64,000 nt of DNA, taken from contig OY997645.1 in assembly GCA_963921795.1 (NCBI GenBank), positions 31,296,463 to 31,360,462 of the forward strand, written 5' to 3'. This DNA is from Nannobrachium achirus (Eukaryota > Chordata > Actinopteri > Myctophiformes > Myctophidae). Position numbers and translations under genes: made by a program. Under the pieces are notes generated by a model that saw only the letters and a list, made by a program, of their open reading frames with translations, did no database searches and had not been told where the DNA came from. Shown here one piece after another: positions 43,788 through 56,357 of this stretch (positions within the stretch are counted from its first letter, which is position 1; every line of letters begins with the position of its first letter).

Positions 43788-46618
43788 TGATGAATGTTCC
43801 CCCCAGAATAGGCATGCTGGGGTTCAAGTGTTTAACTATTGCAAAAAAATCCTCTACTTTTTGCTATTTGCCATATATAACTATAGGGCTTAAGGACCCC
43901 CGCCCCCTTTATTGTGACCGTGAACGATCATAGCTGTGAACGGTGATAGCTTTGTTGACCGTATATCTGTCTGTCAAAAGTGCGATTAAGAGCTTGATGA
44001 AAAGGTAGCGTTAAATGTCTGACAGATGAAAAACATTATCATACAGTATTACAATAACAATGTCAAGCACATCTAAAAAAGTCAGAGTGGAGTGCCATAA
44101 GTCTGGAAGACAACAACTAATAAAAAAGTTTCAAGTTTGATTGCAGGTTATTCTACACAGAAGGTGAATGTTTAGTTAACTCAACAAACCACAATCCCAG
44201 CACTGTTAACCATACTGAATTGCACGATACTGTGGTGAGTAAGTTGTAAGCTGTTTGAATCAAAAGTGGAGAGAATAGTAAAGTAGAAAAGTGTTACGAG
44301 GATAGGAGGAAGCTGTGGGGGAAATGAACAAAAAATATATGATTTATTTGCGGGGGAAATGGTTTGTACGGCAGGTGGTGCAAATGTTTGCGTTTGTGTC
44401 GCCCCCTATGGGCAGAAGCGAAAGCAGTTATGGGTTTTGCAGCATTTGCGTGTGTAAGTGAAATTGCTTCTGGCTTTGCATTCTTTATAGGCCCCTTAAT
44501 GTGTGATTCAAATTTGGGGCACATCGGACATAATTTTAGCAAAACAGGCCCCTCTCACAAACTTTTGAAGTCAATATGTAGCCAATGTGAATGGAATCTG
44601 AAACATCTGACTGATGCATATTGTCACATGACATGATCACATGATATTGTGAGTTGCATCATGCTCCAAAGAATCCGGAGAACATTTTGGATTGTACAAC
44701 CTATGGTTCAACAGTTATAGCCCAAAGAGTGAAGCAGCCTTTTACATCATCAAATCATCAAAATGAGTCAGATTTGAAAAATGTGTCTTTCTTTGGTTTA
44801 CTGGGATTGTGTGTGCAAAGTTTCACGCTGATCAGTCCGTTAGCAAAATAACTAAAGCTCAAGAACTGAAGATGATTCACTTTTGGGTCCAAAAGTTCAA
44901 AGATCAGGTTCACAATAAAGTTCAAGTTCAAAATTGAATACAAATGGATAGATTGTCAAGAAACTTGATGGAAATAATCAGAACACTGGCCCGAAGACAT
45001 GATTAACGTTTGGGTCAAAAGTGTCGATGGTCAAGATCACAATCAAGGGCAAGGTCACAATAGCTGCTTATACTGTATATGTCAGGTGTAAATGGCATAT
45101 CTTGACAATTGCACAGTGTTTGCAGAGGCACTCGCACTCTACTGAGTACAATCTTTCTAGCTATATTGAAATCAATCCGAACAATAATATATACCTTATA
45201 TAAATAGACTTTTATAGATAGCTAGATATGAATATGATACTGTATGGTTCAGTACAGTACTGTACGTTCCTTTTTGTTCGTGTATTTACACTGTGGGGAG
45301 ACATCTAATACTTAATAGGTAGGTAACAATTGCTGTGAGATGCAAACTACATAGTGCTAGCACTCAGGTGTGAGAAGACTATGACATAATGTCAAACCAT
45401 GTTTGTTTATCATTATCAACCTCTACTGGGCATGGTAATGTACAGTAATAATATAGATGTTACACAGATTTACCTGTAAACAGTAAAGTATTTTCTTTTA
45501 TTCCATTGAGACATACAGATAGTTGTGGGTGGTTGTTTTGTTGTGTGGAATTTGTTCGTTGTGCTGTATACTATTCTCTGTCTGCCAATTCTCTCTGCCA
45601 GTATTTTGCAAAACCTCACAAAGGTGGAGCTGACAGATACACTCTCATTGGGGAGAGTGAAGCCTAATTTATATAGTACTTTGTAATAGGTCATACAAAG
45701 TGTAAATTATGCTTGTGGCATAGTTTCCTTAGCCAGCTTTAAGTACAACAATTGTGTTGAAGGCGGCAATTCACAAATAGGGTCAATTAACTGCTGTGAT
45801 AAAATAACAGACAGGAATGAATATGCCACACTACCATTTCAGGATGATACAGCAAATCACAATGAATATCTATTTGATGAGGCACTGCAGCAGACTAAAT
45901 AAGCAGTATCTGAAGCAGTACTTACTGTATTTTACTTCGAAATGAGCAGAGATATCAAATACAGTCATAAAGATACAAGAGTGCTATGTGCTAAGAGAGC
46001 TATAATCATTAAATATATTTAACTCTAATAATGATTCTAACTGAATAGTCTAATGATGAATATAACTGGATAATCATTTTATGATCATAGAAATTCAAAG
46101 ATCATTATAATTCAAAGCCTACCGGTATGTGAATAAAACTGCCTAATCACAATATTCTTTTTCGTAATTGGTCCATGCAGACTACCCAGTCCCAAAGGAA
46201 AGGATATTTTGAAGGAGCTTGTTTCAAGCCCACTTGTTTTCATTTTAACTTGAAGAGGGAGGTGTGGAATATATTTCTAAGCCGATGCTTATTTAAAAAC
46301 TTTTTGTTAAGCACAATATAACCAAACATATTTGGAAAGGATGGTAGACTGATACAGCAGGGTACGTACTGTTTGGGGTTCCCTGAAGCCATTGCATTTG
46401 TCAGCAAAACAAGATCAAAGTAAACCTGTATTGATCCATGTGTCATAGCAGCAACAACTGAATGTTTAGTAAGAATGAAACACAGGAGAGGTACAGTTAA
46501 GAGTAGAGTTAAAAACCAAACCAAGATAATTAATGTAGGTAAGAATAAAATAAAATAAAACAGTTAATACTGGCACTAGATATCTGCATTTAGGAATTAA
46601 TGTACAGCCTAGAAAAAA

Positions 46619-46621
<3 letters not shown>
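43788..46621. other. long intronic stretch, no gene seen
   Basis: 44390-45060 reads like fish intergenic repeat prose (GTTTCACGCTGATCAGTCCG, TTCAAAGATCAGGTTCACAA, AAGTTCAAGTTC) but no termini were found. The rest is AT-rich intron. Frames up to 94 codons lack domains. Confidence 0.45.

Positions 46622-46622
<1 letters not shown>

Positions 46623-46667
<45 letters not shown>
46623..46667. repeat. (TA)n(GT)n microsatellite
   Basis: About 19 TA units ending in GTGTGTG. Confidence 0.98.
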
Positions 46668-46668
<1 letters not shown>

Positions 46669-46745
46669 TGTTCAACGATTAAATATTTTAATCGCGATTA
46701 ATCGTATGATTTAGCTAGTTAATCGTGCGATTAATCGCAAATAAG
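46668..46745. repeat. AATCGCGATTAATCG-type repeat fragment
   Basis: TTTTAATCGCGATTAATCGT and GTGCGATTAATCGCAAATA match a dispersed teleost hAT-end motif. No matching other end was found. Confidence 0.55.
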
Positions 46746-46801
46746 TCATCAGCTTGTATCAGTTCACAATGTAACTTAGAGGGATATCTTTCAAGTCTTT
46801 C

Positions 46802-47268
46802 GTGGCCCCACTTGGGAGTGGAAAAATATGCTGGCTTTATGCGAAATTATGTTAATATTTTATTCAAAATCAATTAAAACCCCAAATAAATCATAATGGT
46901 ATTGCATTAACAGACTGCAGCTGATGGGTATAAGGATCTGCTTAATTTACTTAATCTGATTACTGTTGTGTTTACCTTTATGCTTTAATTATATTTTGTA
47001 TCAAGAGGGATGGACCTCGTAGCCAAAATAGCCAGTGGCCCCACTTGGGAGTGGAAAGATATGCTGGCTTTATGCGAAATTATGTTAATCTTTTATTCAA
47101 AATCAATTAAAACCCCAAATAAATCATAATGGTATTGCATTAAACAGACTGCAGCTGATGGGTATAAGGATCTGCTTAATTTACTTAATCTGATTACTGT
47201 TGTGTCTACCTTTATGCTTTAATTATATTTTATATCAAGAGGGATGGACCTCGTAGCCAAAATAGCCA
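46802..47268 (+). repeat. 233-bp tandem duplication
   Basis: GTGGCCCCACTTGGGAGTGG starts at 46802 and 47035. Both units end AGGGATGGACCTCGTAGCCA and AAATAGCCA. Only a few substitutions and one extra A in unit 2 (234 bp) are visible, so the event is fairly recent. Confidence 0.96.
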
Positions 47269-47850
47269 ATATCGTAGCCAATGTTTGACCTTTTTAGTTA
47301 ATTACTTGTGAGACAATTAGAGATATTAATAAAATTGTCACTTTATAAATATGCAGATACCCTGTATATGTATGTTGGTTTGTTCACTGTTGTTCACTGT
47401 TGAGTGAGAAAACAATATTGCATATTAAGCTAATTATCTGGAGACTTCCCCAAATAATAGTTGAGATATAATTGAACAGTCTATCAACAGGGAAAATATG
47501 AATGAATATTGAGTACATGTATTGCCAATGAATGGATGAATAGACACATACAGTATGTACAGACTGATCAGCAGTGAATATGAGAATGAATAATAGGTGG
47601 CAGATGGTCACCCTCCTACAGTCAGGTTCTATTTGAGGTTTCTTCCCTTTAAATGGGGAACTGCTGTGTCTCTGTGTGAAGAGTATTGTCTTGCCCTGCT
47701 CTAAAGTGCCTTGAGATGACTTTTGTTGATTTGGCTCTAAAACTACTACTGAAAGTATTGTATTTATGAATAGTTGAAAATGTTTTCAGGGTATTAATGC
47801 AATTCTCCAAAATGCTACAAAAATAGATCCTGTCATATTATCATTAAGAT
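47269..47850. other. intronic stretch, no gene seen
   Basis: AT-rich sequence. GGCAGATGGTCACCCTCCTA through GTGCCTTGAGATGACTTTTG (about 47597-47724) resembles a dispersed 3' UTR-like teleost repeat, unassigned. Confidence 0.4.
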
Positions 47851-47861
47851 GTAGTAGTAGT

Positions 47862-48261
47862 TAGGGCTGTCACGATTATGACATTTTACATGACGATTAT
47901 TTATCACTCAAATAATTGCGATTAACGATTTAATTGTGTTTTTGTCGTTGACAATTAATTCCGTTTGGCTTTTAGGCTTTGAAGTTGCACATGGTAGATA
48001 TGACACATAACCTAAATATACAAAGAAATTACTGACATATTTGACAACTTTATACTTAAAAAAGATCATTGATAGTGGAAATAGCCGATCTACAAGCTCA
48101 CAACGCGTCGCGATGCGACGCGTTGTGAGCTTGCAGATCTGCTATTTCCTCTTATATGAAAACCTTTCAACATGGAAACGATTATGACGATTATGAAAAA
48201 TAATCACGATTATGTCAAAAAAACACGATTAGACGATTATGTAATAATTGTGACAGCCCTA
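47862..48261. mobile_element. hAT-like MITE (TAGGGCTGTCACGATT family), TSD GTAGTAGT
   Basis: TAGGGCTGTCACGATTATGA faces ATTGTGACAGCCCTA. GTAGTAGT lies at 47854-47861 and 48262-48269. It is exactly 400 bp and rich in ATTATGACGATTATG. It carries palindrome copy H33 in the centre-right. Confidence 0.95.
48078..48148. repeat. palindrome family copy H33 (near-perfect)
   Basis: GAAATAGCCGATCTACAAGC, TCACAACGCGTCGCGATGCG, ACGCGTTGTGAGCTTGCAGA, TCTGCTATTTC. The tip CGCGTCGCGATGCGACGCG is itself a near-perfect palindrome. Confidence 0.96.
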
Positions 48262-48409
48262 GTAGTAGTTGTATTTGTTGGATTGTTGTGTGTTGTTACA
48301 GTATAGAACGTCTTAGACATGGAATGGCTAATGAGTCACTTTGGTTGTTGAATATCAGTCTCTTTCATAAACAAACAGGATCGCTAAACACTGGAGTGAC
48401 ATCCATATT

Positions 48410-48527
48410 CTTTTCAAATCTTTTTATTCAATTTTCAAATGAGCAAAGCCCAGAGGCGGGTAAACAATCTCAAAAAGATGGATACATCATATGTAGAAAA
48501 ACAGAGTACATTATTATGAGAGTGAAT
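48410..48527 (-). mobile_element. short retroposed insert with 16-bp TSD
   Basis: GAGTGACATCCATATT lies at 48394-48409 and 48528-48543. In minus sense the insert ends with GAATAAAAAGATTTGAAAAG, an A-rich tail. A long exact duplication and A-rich end point to LINE-driven retroposition. The 118-bp body (TTTGCTCATTTGAAAATTGA near its end) is not assigned to a family. Confidence 0.85.
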
Positions 48528-48543
48528 GAGTGACATCCATATT

Positions 48544-49980
48544 AACTGCAGCAGTGTGAACTGTGAAGGTAATGCTGGTATTTTATTTTAATCTGTCGAT
48601 CATAAACTTGGGTTTATTTATTTAGAAAATGTATTAGATAATACATTTTCTTTTAAAAAGCACAATTCATTACTTTATCTCGGTGGTTGAATGTGGAAGA
48701 GGGGGGCTGACAATAAAAAAGAGGCCAACAGATGTGATGTCATGTTAGAGAAGGACATGAACGATCGATGTAGAAATCATCAAGCTCCCTCAATCACCAT
48801 TCAATTCAGTTCTTTTAGACAACCACGGATAGCTTAATATGGGTGTTGCCTGCGATGTACAGAACTGTATAATTGTGTGTACAGTTTTTGTGACGCATTT
48901 TATTCTTTTTATTTTGTTTTTAGCATTTGCAAAAATACAGAGGCATGAATCAGCCCAATTACAGCTGTAACCATGTACAGTCAAATCTTGTTTGGTGCTC
49001 CCTGATGAGGCACTTAAGATGGATGTGGCAATTTCCACCACCTCTTCAGCACCTCAGCTGCCTTTCCCTGAAGCTGCCAGACTGAGGATGACGTGGCCTC
49101 GCGGCCACCCTCCTTTCAGTGGTTTGTTACAATTGTTGAACTCTGTCACTTCTATTGCAGGTTTTCACTTTTTATATTGCAGCGGGATGCCTTTCACGCC
49201 CAGTTTTACCGTCTTTTGTTATGTGTGGGAGTGGTGCGTACCAACCACCAACCAAGTCACACACGTGCCTGTGCACACACATGCACACATTCACTCACAC
49301 TCACACACACCCACCACCACATGCCTAACATTAATCCAACCATTACTCCAATTGTAACTCTAACCCTATGCCCTACACTTAAAACATCCTCTTGCAAAGT
49401 GAGGACCAGCAAAATGCCACTTTCTGGCATTTTCCTCATCTTTCCATCTTGTTATCACAGCTTGTCTATATCATCTTTAAGCTACAAGCTTGTTATTTAG
49501 TCCACTACATGACCTACATGAAATGCAATTAAACATGAACTAAAAGCCAATTGACAGGATCACAATAGAATGCCAGAGGTCAAGTGAACGTCTCTTGTGA
49601 ACTTGAGGCTGATGTTTTAAAACCTTTACCCTGGATATAACTGTATACGAGAGGGTCAAACTCACAGGGCGACCAAGGCTTACGGCACTGTTGCCACGGA
49701 AACTGTTTTGTACTTGCTTTCTGTCGAGATCCAAGATAGTTTCCATTGGCTTTCTAATTCAATGTATGCCAGAGTAAATATATATCTTCAGGCCAGCTCT
49801 GGCCAATGACAGATGAGCACAGAGGAGGCAAGAGCATGTCTGCTTGTTCTGGGCGAACACAGGGCTTTGGTCAGCCTGCAGTGCAGAGTTGAGCTTTTAC
49901 TACACTCATGGGAAAGAACGAGCTCATGTGTTCTACATTAAGTCATGTGCTCTTCAAAATGTCGACCTCTGCATCCATAA
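48544..49980. other. long intronic stretch, no gene seen
   Basis: It includes a CA-rich patch (49258-49322) and CCAACCATTACTCC-type text. Frames of 121 and 135 codons at 48992-49500 overlap in two phases over the CA-rich patch and have no domain. Confidence 0.5.
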
Positions 49981-49988
49981 CACACAAC

Positions 49989-50377
49989 TAGGGATGGGAC
50001 GATAAGCGATATTATCGTTTAATGATAATTAATACGATAATCGTATTTGGGAGATTTAATTTATCGTGATATCATCCTCCGTCATGCACTGGGATAAATT
50101 CACCTTTTATTTGCCGAGCTGCATATCAGGTACCACTTAAATCCTCTATAATTGGTAAAAGGTACTTATAATATACATACTTGATAGTCTTTTTTTTCAC
50201 TCTCTATCATGTCTTTGCCAAAAAATTGCCGATCTACAAGATCGGGTAGATCAGCTATTTTTTGGCGAATGTTCCGCCCCAGGATAATGGATTTTGATTA
50301 TCGCGATAATATCGTAAATCGTGATTTCTTTTGTCACAATAATCGTGATATGAAATGTTCATATCGTCCCATCCCTA
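49989..50377 (-). mobile_element. hAT-like MITE (GGGATGGGACGATA family), TSD CACACAAC
   Basis: TAGGGATGGGACGATAAGC to ATATCGTCCCATCCCTA, with CACACAAC at 49981-49988 and 50378-50385. It is inverted relative to 15382-15786 and holds H34 at the matching internal site. Confidence 0.95.
50216..50266. repeat. palindrome family copy H34 (short)
   Basis: TGCCAAAAAATTGCCGATCT, ACAAGATCGGGTAGATCAGC, TATTTTTTGGCG. The outer host arms are the same as at H11 and the inner part is reduced. Confidence 0.92.
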
Positions 50378-50385
50378 CACACAAC

Positions 50386-51145
50386 TGAGTGGGCATCATT
50401 GCATGGTAGATTTGCAGATGCTCTATAAGTCCTTGCCAGAACTTAGATCCGAGCACTTTTGCCATCTTCATGATGTTCTGCGCCGGAAGTGCCGATTTCA
50501 AGCATACTGTAACTCACCATGCTGGACAAAGTCACATGCACACAGCCCACTAGACACTATGCTTGGCTCCAAGCAACGTACAGTATCTGACTCTGCAGCT
50601 GGCTGGAGATGTGTTTGAGCTGATCCAGCTTATGAGGACAATAAGGTTAACCGAATCTTTCACTTAAATATCACAGTCCAAAGAACACAACCACAGCCAT
50701 GCTTCATGAACACAAAGACAGACGACGTTATAAAGTAGCATGAGGACAGGCCATGTTACCCTCCGGTGTTACTAATTGCCACCATAGAGATTTTTCATTA
50801 AGGTTTTATCATTGTTGGAATGAGGAAAACACATTTTGTAATTGGATATGCAAGCGAGCAAGTGAATAATAGATCTTAAGGAGTAAAACGGCTGTTTTGC
50901 ATATGCGAGGGAAAGCTGCTGTTTTGCATATTGTAAGTCATTTCAGCATGCTGGCCATTTCTTAAACTGATGAATGTGTTTTTACATTATGATGCAGTGT
51001 GCTAGAGGTAACCCCACTTTGTGATTAAAAGAGCAGTTTTAGTTTTAACTAGAAACACATTGCTTTAATCAGATTTAATAGGATTACCTTATTATTTTCA
51101 GCAGTTCATGCCCCTGTCTTGTCTGTCCCTTTGCAGTGTTCAACA
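50386..51145. other. intronic stretch, no gene seen
   Basis: No domain in the 87-codon frame at 50355-50618, which begins inside the preceding MITE. The remainder is AT-rich. Confidence 0.5.
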
Positions 51146-51162
51146 CCCCCCCCCCCCCCCCC
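51146..51162 (+). repeat. poly-C run
   Basis: 17 consecutive C. Confidence 0.98.
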
Positions 51163-51339
51163 TCACTGGGTTTTCAGAATAAAAACCACAATCATTTCAA
51201 GTTCATTAGACTATTGCAGCTGATATTCCATTGCTGATTATTTCAAATATAATGCTATGCATTAGGGTTTGTATTACATGCAAATAATTACAAATAGATA
51301 AATATATATTCACATTATTTTTCAGAACATTTCATATTA

Positions 51340-51645
51340 TTGCCATTTATAGAGCCTCCAGCCAGTGGGACTCATTACCTACACATATAAGCGAATTAGA
51401 AGCAATCGCTTAAAAAATGCACTCAAACAGAAACTAATGAGAGAGACCAGAAATGATGCCATCTGCCACTATGTTTTGTTTGGGCTTTCAACTAATTTGT
51501 TTGCTTTATAATCTCTGCACGCTTTGTATAAGTTGTCTGACTTTGTGATTACTTTACACGGTGTCAGTCGTTGTCTGTACAAATGTATGTCTACTCTGTA
51601 TGCTTTTTAACTTCAGGAGAAGCTGATGGGGATCCAAATAAAGAC
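51340..51645 (+). mobile_element. LINE 3' fragment (ORF2 C-terminus and 3' UTR)
   Basis: The plus strand reads RASSQWDSLPTHISELEAI, then after a one-base shift near 51411 NALKQKLMRETRNDAI and CHYVLFGLSTNLFAL before a stop. A W-(D/N)-SLP...FKxxLKxxL ending is typical of non-LTR reverse-transcriptase proteins. The 3' part ends GATGGGGATCCAAATAAAG. 5' truncated and inactive. Clade not assigned. Confidence 0.75.
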
Positions 51646-51647
51646 TG

Positions 51648-52479
51648 ACGTTGCTGTTGGGTGGAAACCTTGTATATCCAAACCCATTATTTTTCTGGGG
51701 GGAAAAAGTGTTCCAATGGATAAATGTAGTTATGATTCAAACTATTGTTAATACTTTTGGTTAAATATTTAAAGAGCCCACAGACATACTACCTTAACAC
51801 CCAACAGGCCAAACTCGTTCAGTAACGAGATAAGGCCACTAGGGGTCACTCTGCCAAAAGGAGTTGTCTCGTTCCTCAATGAGACAACAAGGTGTTAACT
51901 GTACAGCTCTGCGTGCATGCTGTGTGCCCTGTGAATGACCCTAGTCCATACGTCACACGTCTCTCGCAGAGAGAGAGAAAACGGCACGACCTGGCTGCAT
52001 TGATTTCCATTCTAGGCTGAAACATAAAAATGGCTTTATCTATGAATGAGGTGCAAAGAACGCCAGGGAAGCAGAGATCTGATTGTTTTCACGGCGACAC
52101 TTTACCGCAATGGTCGGCCCCGGTTTGGATTTTAGTTTCGCGACCGTTTGTAAACAAATGGATTTTCTTCCTCAATCGTCAGTGGAGACTCACGTGCACA
52201 CGCACGAAACTTCCGAGGCTCTTCAAAATAAAGCGTGAGTGAACGGCGGCAGCAGCAACAGCAAGATATGTTAGAAACCTTGGCTTCCCATGTGTTAATT
52301 GGTGTGATGTCCCTTTTTTGGGCATGTTATTATTGGTGAAAGCGTTACAGAAGTGTCTTCTTTTGTTATGACACTGTCATACAACAACAAAGTATAAAAT
52401 AGGGCATTCATTTATGAATGAACATAAAAAGATGTAATATGGATATACAAGCTTTTTTTTCTGCCCCAACAGCAACGAT
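51648..52479. mobile_element. longer member of ATATCGTC-type MITE family
   Basis: ACGTTGCTGTTGGGTGGAAA and CCTTGTATATCC face GGATATACAAG and CTGCCCCAACAGCAACGAT. At 832 bp it is longer than the copies at 38657 and 39602. The right half resembles 17785-17905. It contains the inverted pair GTCTCGTTCCTCAATGAGAC and no palindrome-family copy. Confidence 0.7.
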
Positions 52480-53950
52480 AAAAGATTATCATCAGTATAT
52501 TTATTTATGTAGGCCCAGGTATTACTAATGAATCGACCGCTTCTTTCATGTCTTGCTTGTATCAGAGTGATAGCATCACTCAGCTTCTCAGCATGTGCAG
52601 CAGGTGCCTTTGTAGTGTGGGCCTTGCAGCCAGCCCTCCGGTTATGCTGCTATCAGATGGATGATAAAATGCTAACAAAGAAGACATTAGAAGGCAAACG
52701 GGAGACAGCTGGCGCAATCTTAGCGATGCAGCAGTGGAGATGTCACACAGTCATTCTGAGCCCCTGCCAAAAGCCACAATATGGTCAACAATTTTCTGCC
52801 CTGTGTTAGAAGAAGAAAAAAAATCTCTTCATGTGGACATAGCTAGGCTTGTCTGTTGCACCAACTACACAGTGGCGTTGCAGTGTGCATGTGCAATACA
52901 CTTGTAATCACACTCACAGTCTGTCTTCAACTTTGATCTTAGGCTCAAAAACCCAAATATAACACTCTAACAACCATTTCAATGCAGTAAGGCAGGAGGC
53001 AGGAGCAAGGAGATTAATTACTACTCAGACACTAGTAGCTTCAATGCAAACCGGGGTAATCTTCTTTTGGCTGATGGACATTGTGAAAAGTAGTTCACAT
53101 TTTGGTGTAGAAGTAGTTGTCAACACAGTTTGAATGTGAATGTCACCTAGGCTAAGCCTTGTTTGGATTCAATGCAATGGTAACATGCTTATACAATTTT
53201 ATGAGGCAGGTGTCAACATGACATCCTAAAGTGCCTTTATGGTCTACAACATCATTATACCACAAAAATGACGAGGCTATTTGAGGCAAAAATAAAAATC
53301 CCAGCACAGCCTCTGAAATCCCCAGGCTGAATTAGGGGCCCAGTATGTCCATGATACGAGAGCTTATGCGAGAGCATTTCCGGGAGTCAGGTGTCAGGAC
53401 CAGTGCCGCTGTAATCTTTTCATGGACAGCGAGGTCTCCAATTTACAGTAGCTGCGTCCTCTGGAGTTATGCGCAACCTGGGTTAAGGATCAAAACCAGA
53501 CAGTGCAGACACTAAAACAGGTGATCTTCACGCTGTGGGTTTGGGCCATCAGGGCCTCAGCGGGAGATCGGAGATATAGCCATCCCAGCACACACCAGCC
53601 TTCATCCATTAATGTTTATGCATTCAGCACTCATCAGTCACTCCAGAAACGTTCCGATTTGACTCACAAGGAATACATGACTGCTTTATTTTACTGTAAC
53701 TCGAGCGTTTGCTGCTCTGTAATGAAAACCTGCAGCTCGTGTGCGTCAGTCAGTCGGTCACTCACTCAGTCATGCTCAATATATGGCCAAGACAGAATTC
53801 ATTCAGCGCAACCTCGCTTCTTGCCCCTTAGGGCGTCTTACTGGTACGCAAAACGTATTTCATTCATGACGATGTGATTGGCGTTATTCATGTGCTATTT
53901 GACAAAGATTATAACGTCACAGATTACATGGTTATCCCACTGGCAAACAC
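52480..53950. other. long intronic stretch, no gene seen
   Basis: Low repeat content. The 93- and 124-codon plus frames (52528-52809, 53503-53877) have no recognisable domain or splice context, so I leave them uncalled. Confidence 0.5.
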
Positions 53951-53956
53951 TGTATA

Positions 53957-55739
53957 GGCAGGTCTAAGCCTACAATCTTTCGATAAAAGGGTGTACCAAG
54001 CTTTTCTCAGTTGATTCTAATGTATTTTCCCCTGTAGAATCCATTTCTGCCATGTACATTTTTGTATTGTGCATAATTAGTGAGATGATTAGCATATTGA
54101 CTCAAATATGCTAATTATCTCATTAACTATGCATGATATAAAACTGTACATGGCAGAAATGGATTCTACAGGAAAAAATACATTAGAAGCAAATGAGAAA
54201 AGTTTGGTAAACCCTTTAATCAATTTTATATGATTTTTCTCCTGTTCTTTCTGCCCATGTGTCAAATTATTTGTAACATGGGTGGAAATGACAGGACGAA
54301 CCCTATTTAAAAAATTATAAAAGGGTTTACCAAACTTTTCTCAGTCGATTCTTATGTATTTTCTCCTGTAGAATCCATTTCTGCCATGTACATTTTTGTA
54401 TTGTGCATATTTAATGAGCTAATTAGCATATTTGACACATGGGCGGAAATAACAGGGCAAACCCTATAACAATTTGATAAAAGGGTTTACAAAACTTTTC
54501 TCAGTTGATCCTTATGTATTTTTTCCTGTAGAATCCATTTCTGCCATGTATATTTTTGTATTGTGCGTATTTAATGAGCTAATTAGCATATTTGACACAT
54601 CGGTGGAAGTATTTGTATATTAATCTTATCCTGTGTTTCTTAAACTGGCAATAGGCAGACATAATTATGTATTTAGGCCACAGAATATTTACATTTGATC
54701 AAAATAAACATATTTAACAAATGCTAATGCTAACAAATGCTAATGCTAACACATGCTAATGCTAACACATGCTAATGCTAACAATGCTAATGCTAACAAT
54801 GCTAATGCTAACAAATGTTAATGCTAATGCTAATAAATGCTAATGCTAACACATGCTAATGCTAACAAATGCTAATGTTTACAAATGCAAATGTTAACAA
54901 ATGCTAACAAATGTTAATGCTAATGCTAACAAATGGTAACGCTAACAAATACTAATGCTAATTCATGCTAATGCTAATACATGCTAATGCTAACAAATGC
55001 TAATGCTAACACATGCTAATGCTAACACATGCTAATGCTAACAAAAGCTAATGCTAAAAATTAGTTTGCACACACTTAGCGAGCTGCAGGCACACTTAAA
55101 ATTTCTTAGAAATTTTCTTTTCTAGTTATACAAATATTTCCGCCAATGTGTCAAATATGCTAATTATCTCATTAAATATACACAATACAAAAATGTACAT
55201 GGCAGAAATGGATTCTACAGGGAAAAATACATAAGGATCAACTGAGAAAAGTTTGTTAAACCCTTTTATCAAATTGTTATAGGGTTTGCCGTGTTATTTC
55301 CGCCCATGTGTCAAATATGCTAATTATCTCAATAATTATGCACAATACAAAAATGTACATGGCAGAAATGGATTCTACAGGAAAGAATACATAAGAATCA
55401 ATTGAGAAGAGTTTGGTAAACCCTTTTATCATTTTTTAAATAGGGTTTGTCCTGTCATTTCCACCCATGTTACAAATAATTTGACACATGGGCAGAAAGA
55501 ACAGGAAAAAAATCATAGAAAATTGATTCTAATGTATTTTTTCCTCTAGAATCCATTTCTGCCATGTACATTTTTGTATCATGCATAGTTAATGAGATAA
55601 TTAGCATATTTGAGTCAATATGCTAATTATCTCGTTAATTATGCACAATACAAAAATGTACATGGCAGAAATGGATTAGAATCAACTGAGAAAAGTTTGG
55701 TACACCCTTTTATCGAAAGATTGTAGGCTTAGACCTGCC
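53957..55739. mobile_element. large fold-back transposon, TA flanks
   Basis: The left arm (53957-54620) and the inverse of the right arm (55128-55739) align over almost their full length. Both start GGCAGGTCTAAGCCTACAAT and pass through GAATCCATTTCTGCCATGTA several times. TA lies at 53955-53956 and 55740-55741. Each arm is made of 160-170-bp subunits, and the first subunit pair is itself inverted. The centre is a minisatellite. No transposase frame. TA duplication would fit Tc1/mariner-type mobilisation, but the terminus is not one I can name. Confidence 0.88.
54716..55058 (+). repeat. minisatellite (AATGCTAATGCTAACA)n
   Basis: About 21 imperfect 15-16-bp units (AAATGCTAATGCTAAC with ACAC or ACAA variants) form the core of the fold-back element. 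Confidence 0.97.
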
Positions 55740-55741
55740 TA

Positions 55742-56357
55742 GTAGGGCTGCAGTTTCCACACTGTGACAAAATGCATGCGTGTGCGCGCGTGTGCCTGTG
55801 TGTGTAAGAGAGAGGGGTTGGACGTGGCAAGGCGGGCAGGGCAAAGTTTCCACGTCTGGGAAGTTTCTCTTTCGTATTGGCTTTCAATACTTTGTTTAGA
55901 CATATTCTGGTTCTTCATGTATTAAAATTGTGGGGTTTCGAGAATATTTAAGGGCGTGTCATTTAAACAGTGCCCAAATTTCTGACATCCCTGATCATTA
56001 TTAACTTTCCCAGTGGGGAAGCCTTAACTTTTTGCAAGTGGTGTTTCCCTACCTGTTAGTCTCTTGTAAGTAGGTACAGTAGGTAAGATAACAAACTGGG
56101 CAACCTGCATCCAACAGGCCCTATCCCTAACCCCGAAGGGCAATAATAAACTGGTAAAATAGAATCGGAAACAAATTATTGTTCGATGATCGACACAATG
56201 CATTGTGCAGTGACTGTAAATGTGATATTTGTGCGTAATCGGCGTATCGTATTGTAATGATCTAAATTCTAAAACATAGATACTGTTACATTTGCTTTCA
56301 CTCAATACAAGAAAATGTACTAAATCCAATGTTATACTTGAATGCAAACTTATCCTT
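55742..56357. other. intronic stretch, no gene seen
   Basis: No feature beyond a short TGTGCGCGCGTGTG patch. The 107-codon minus frame at 56024-56347 lacks a domain. Confidence 0.5.
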
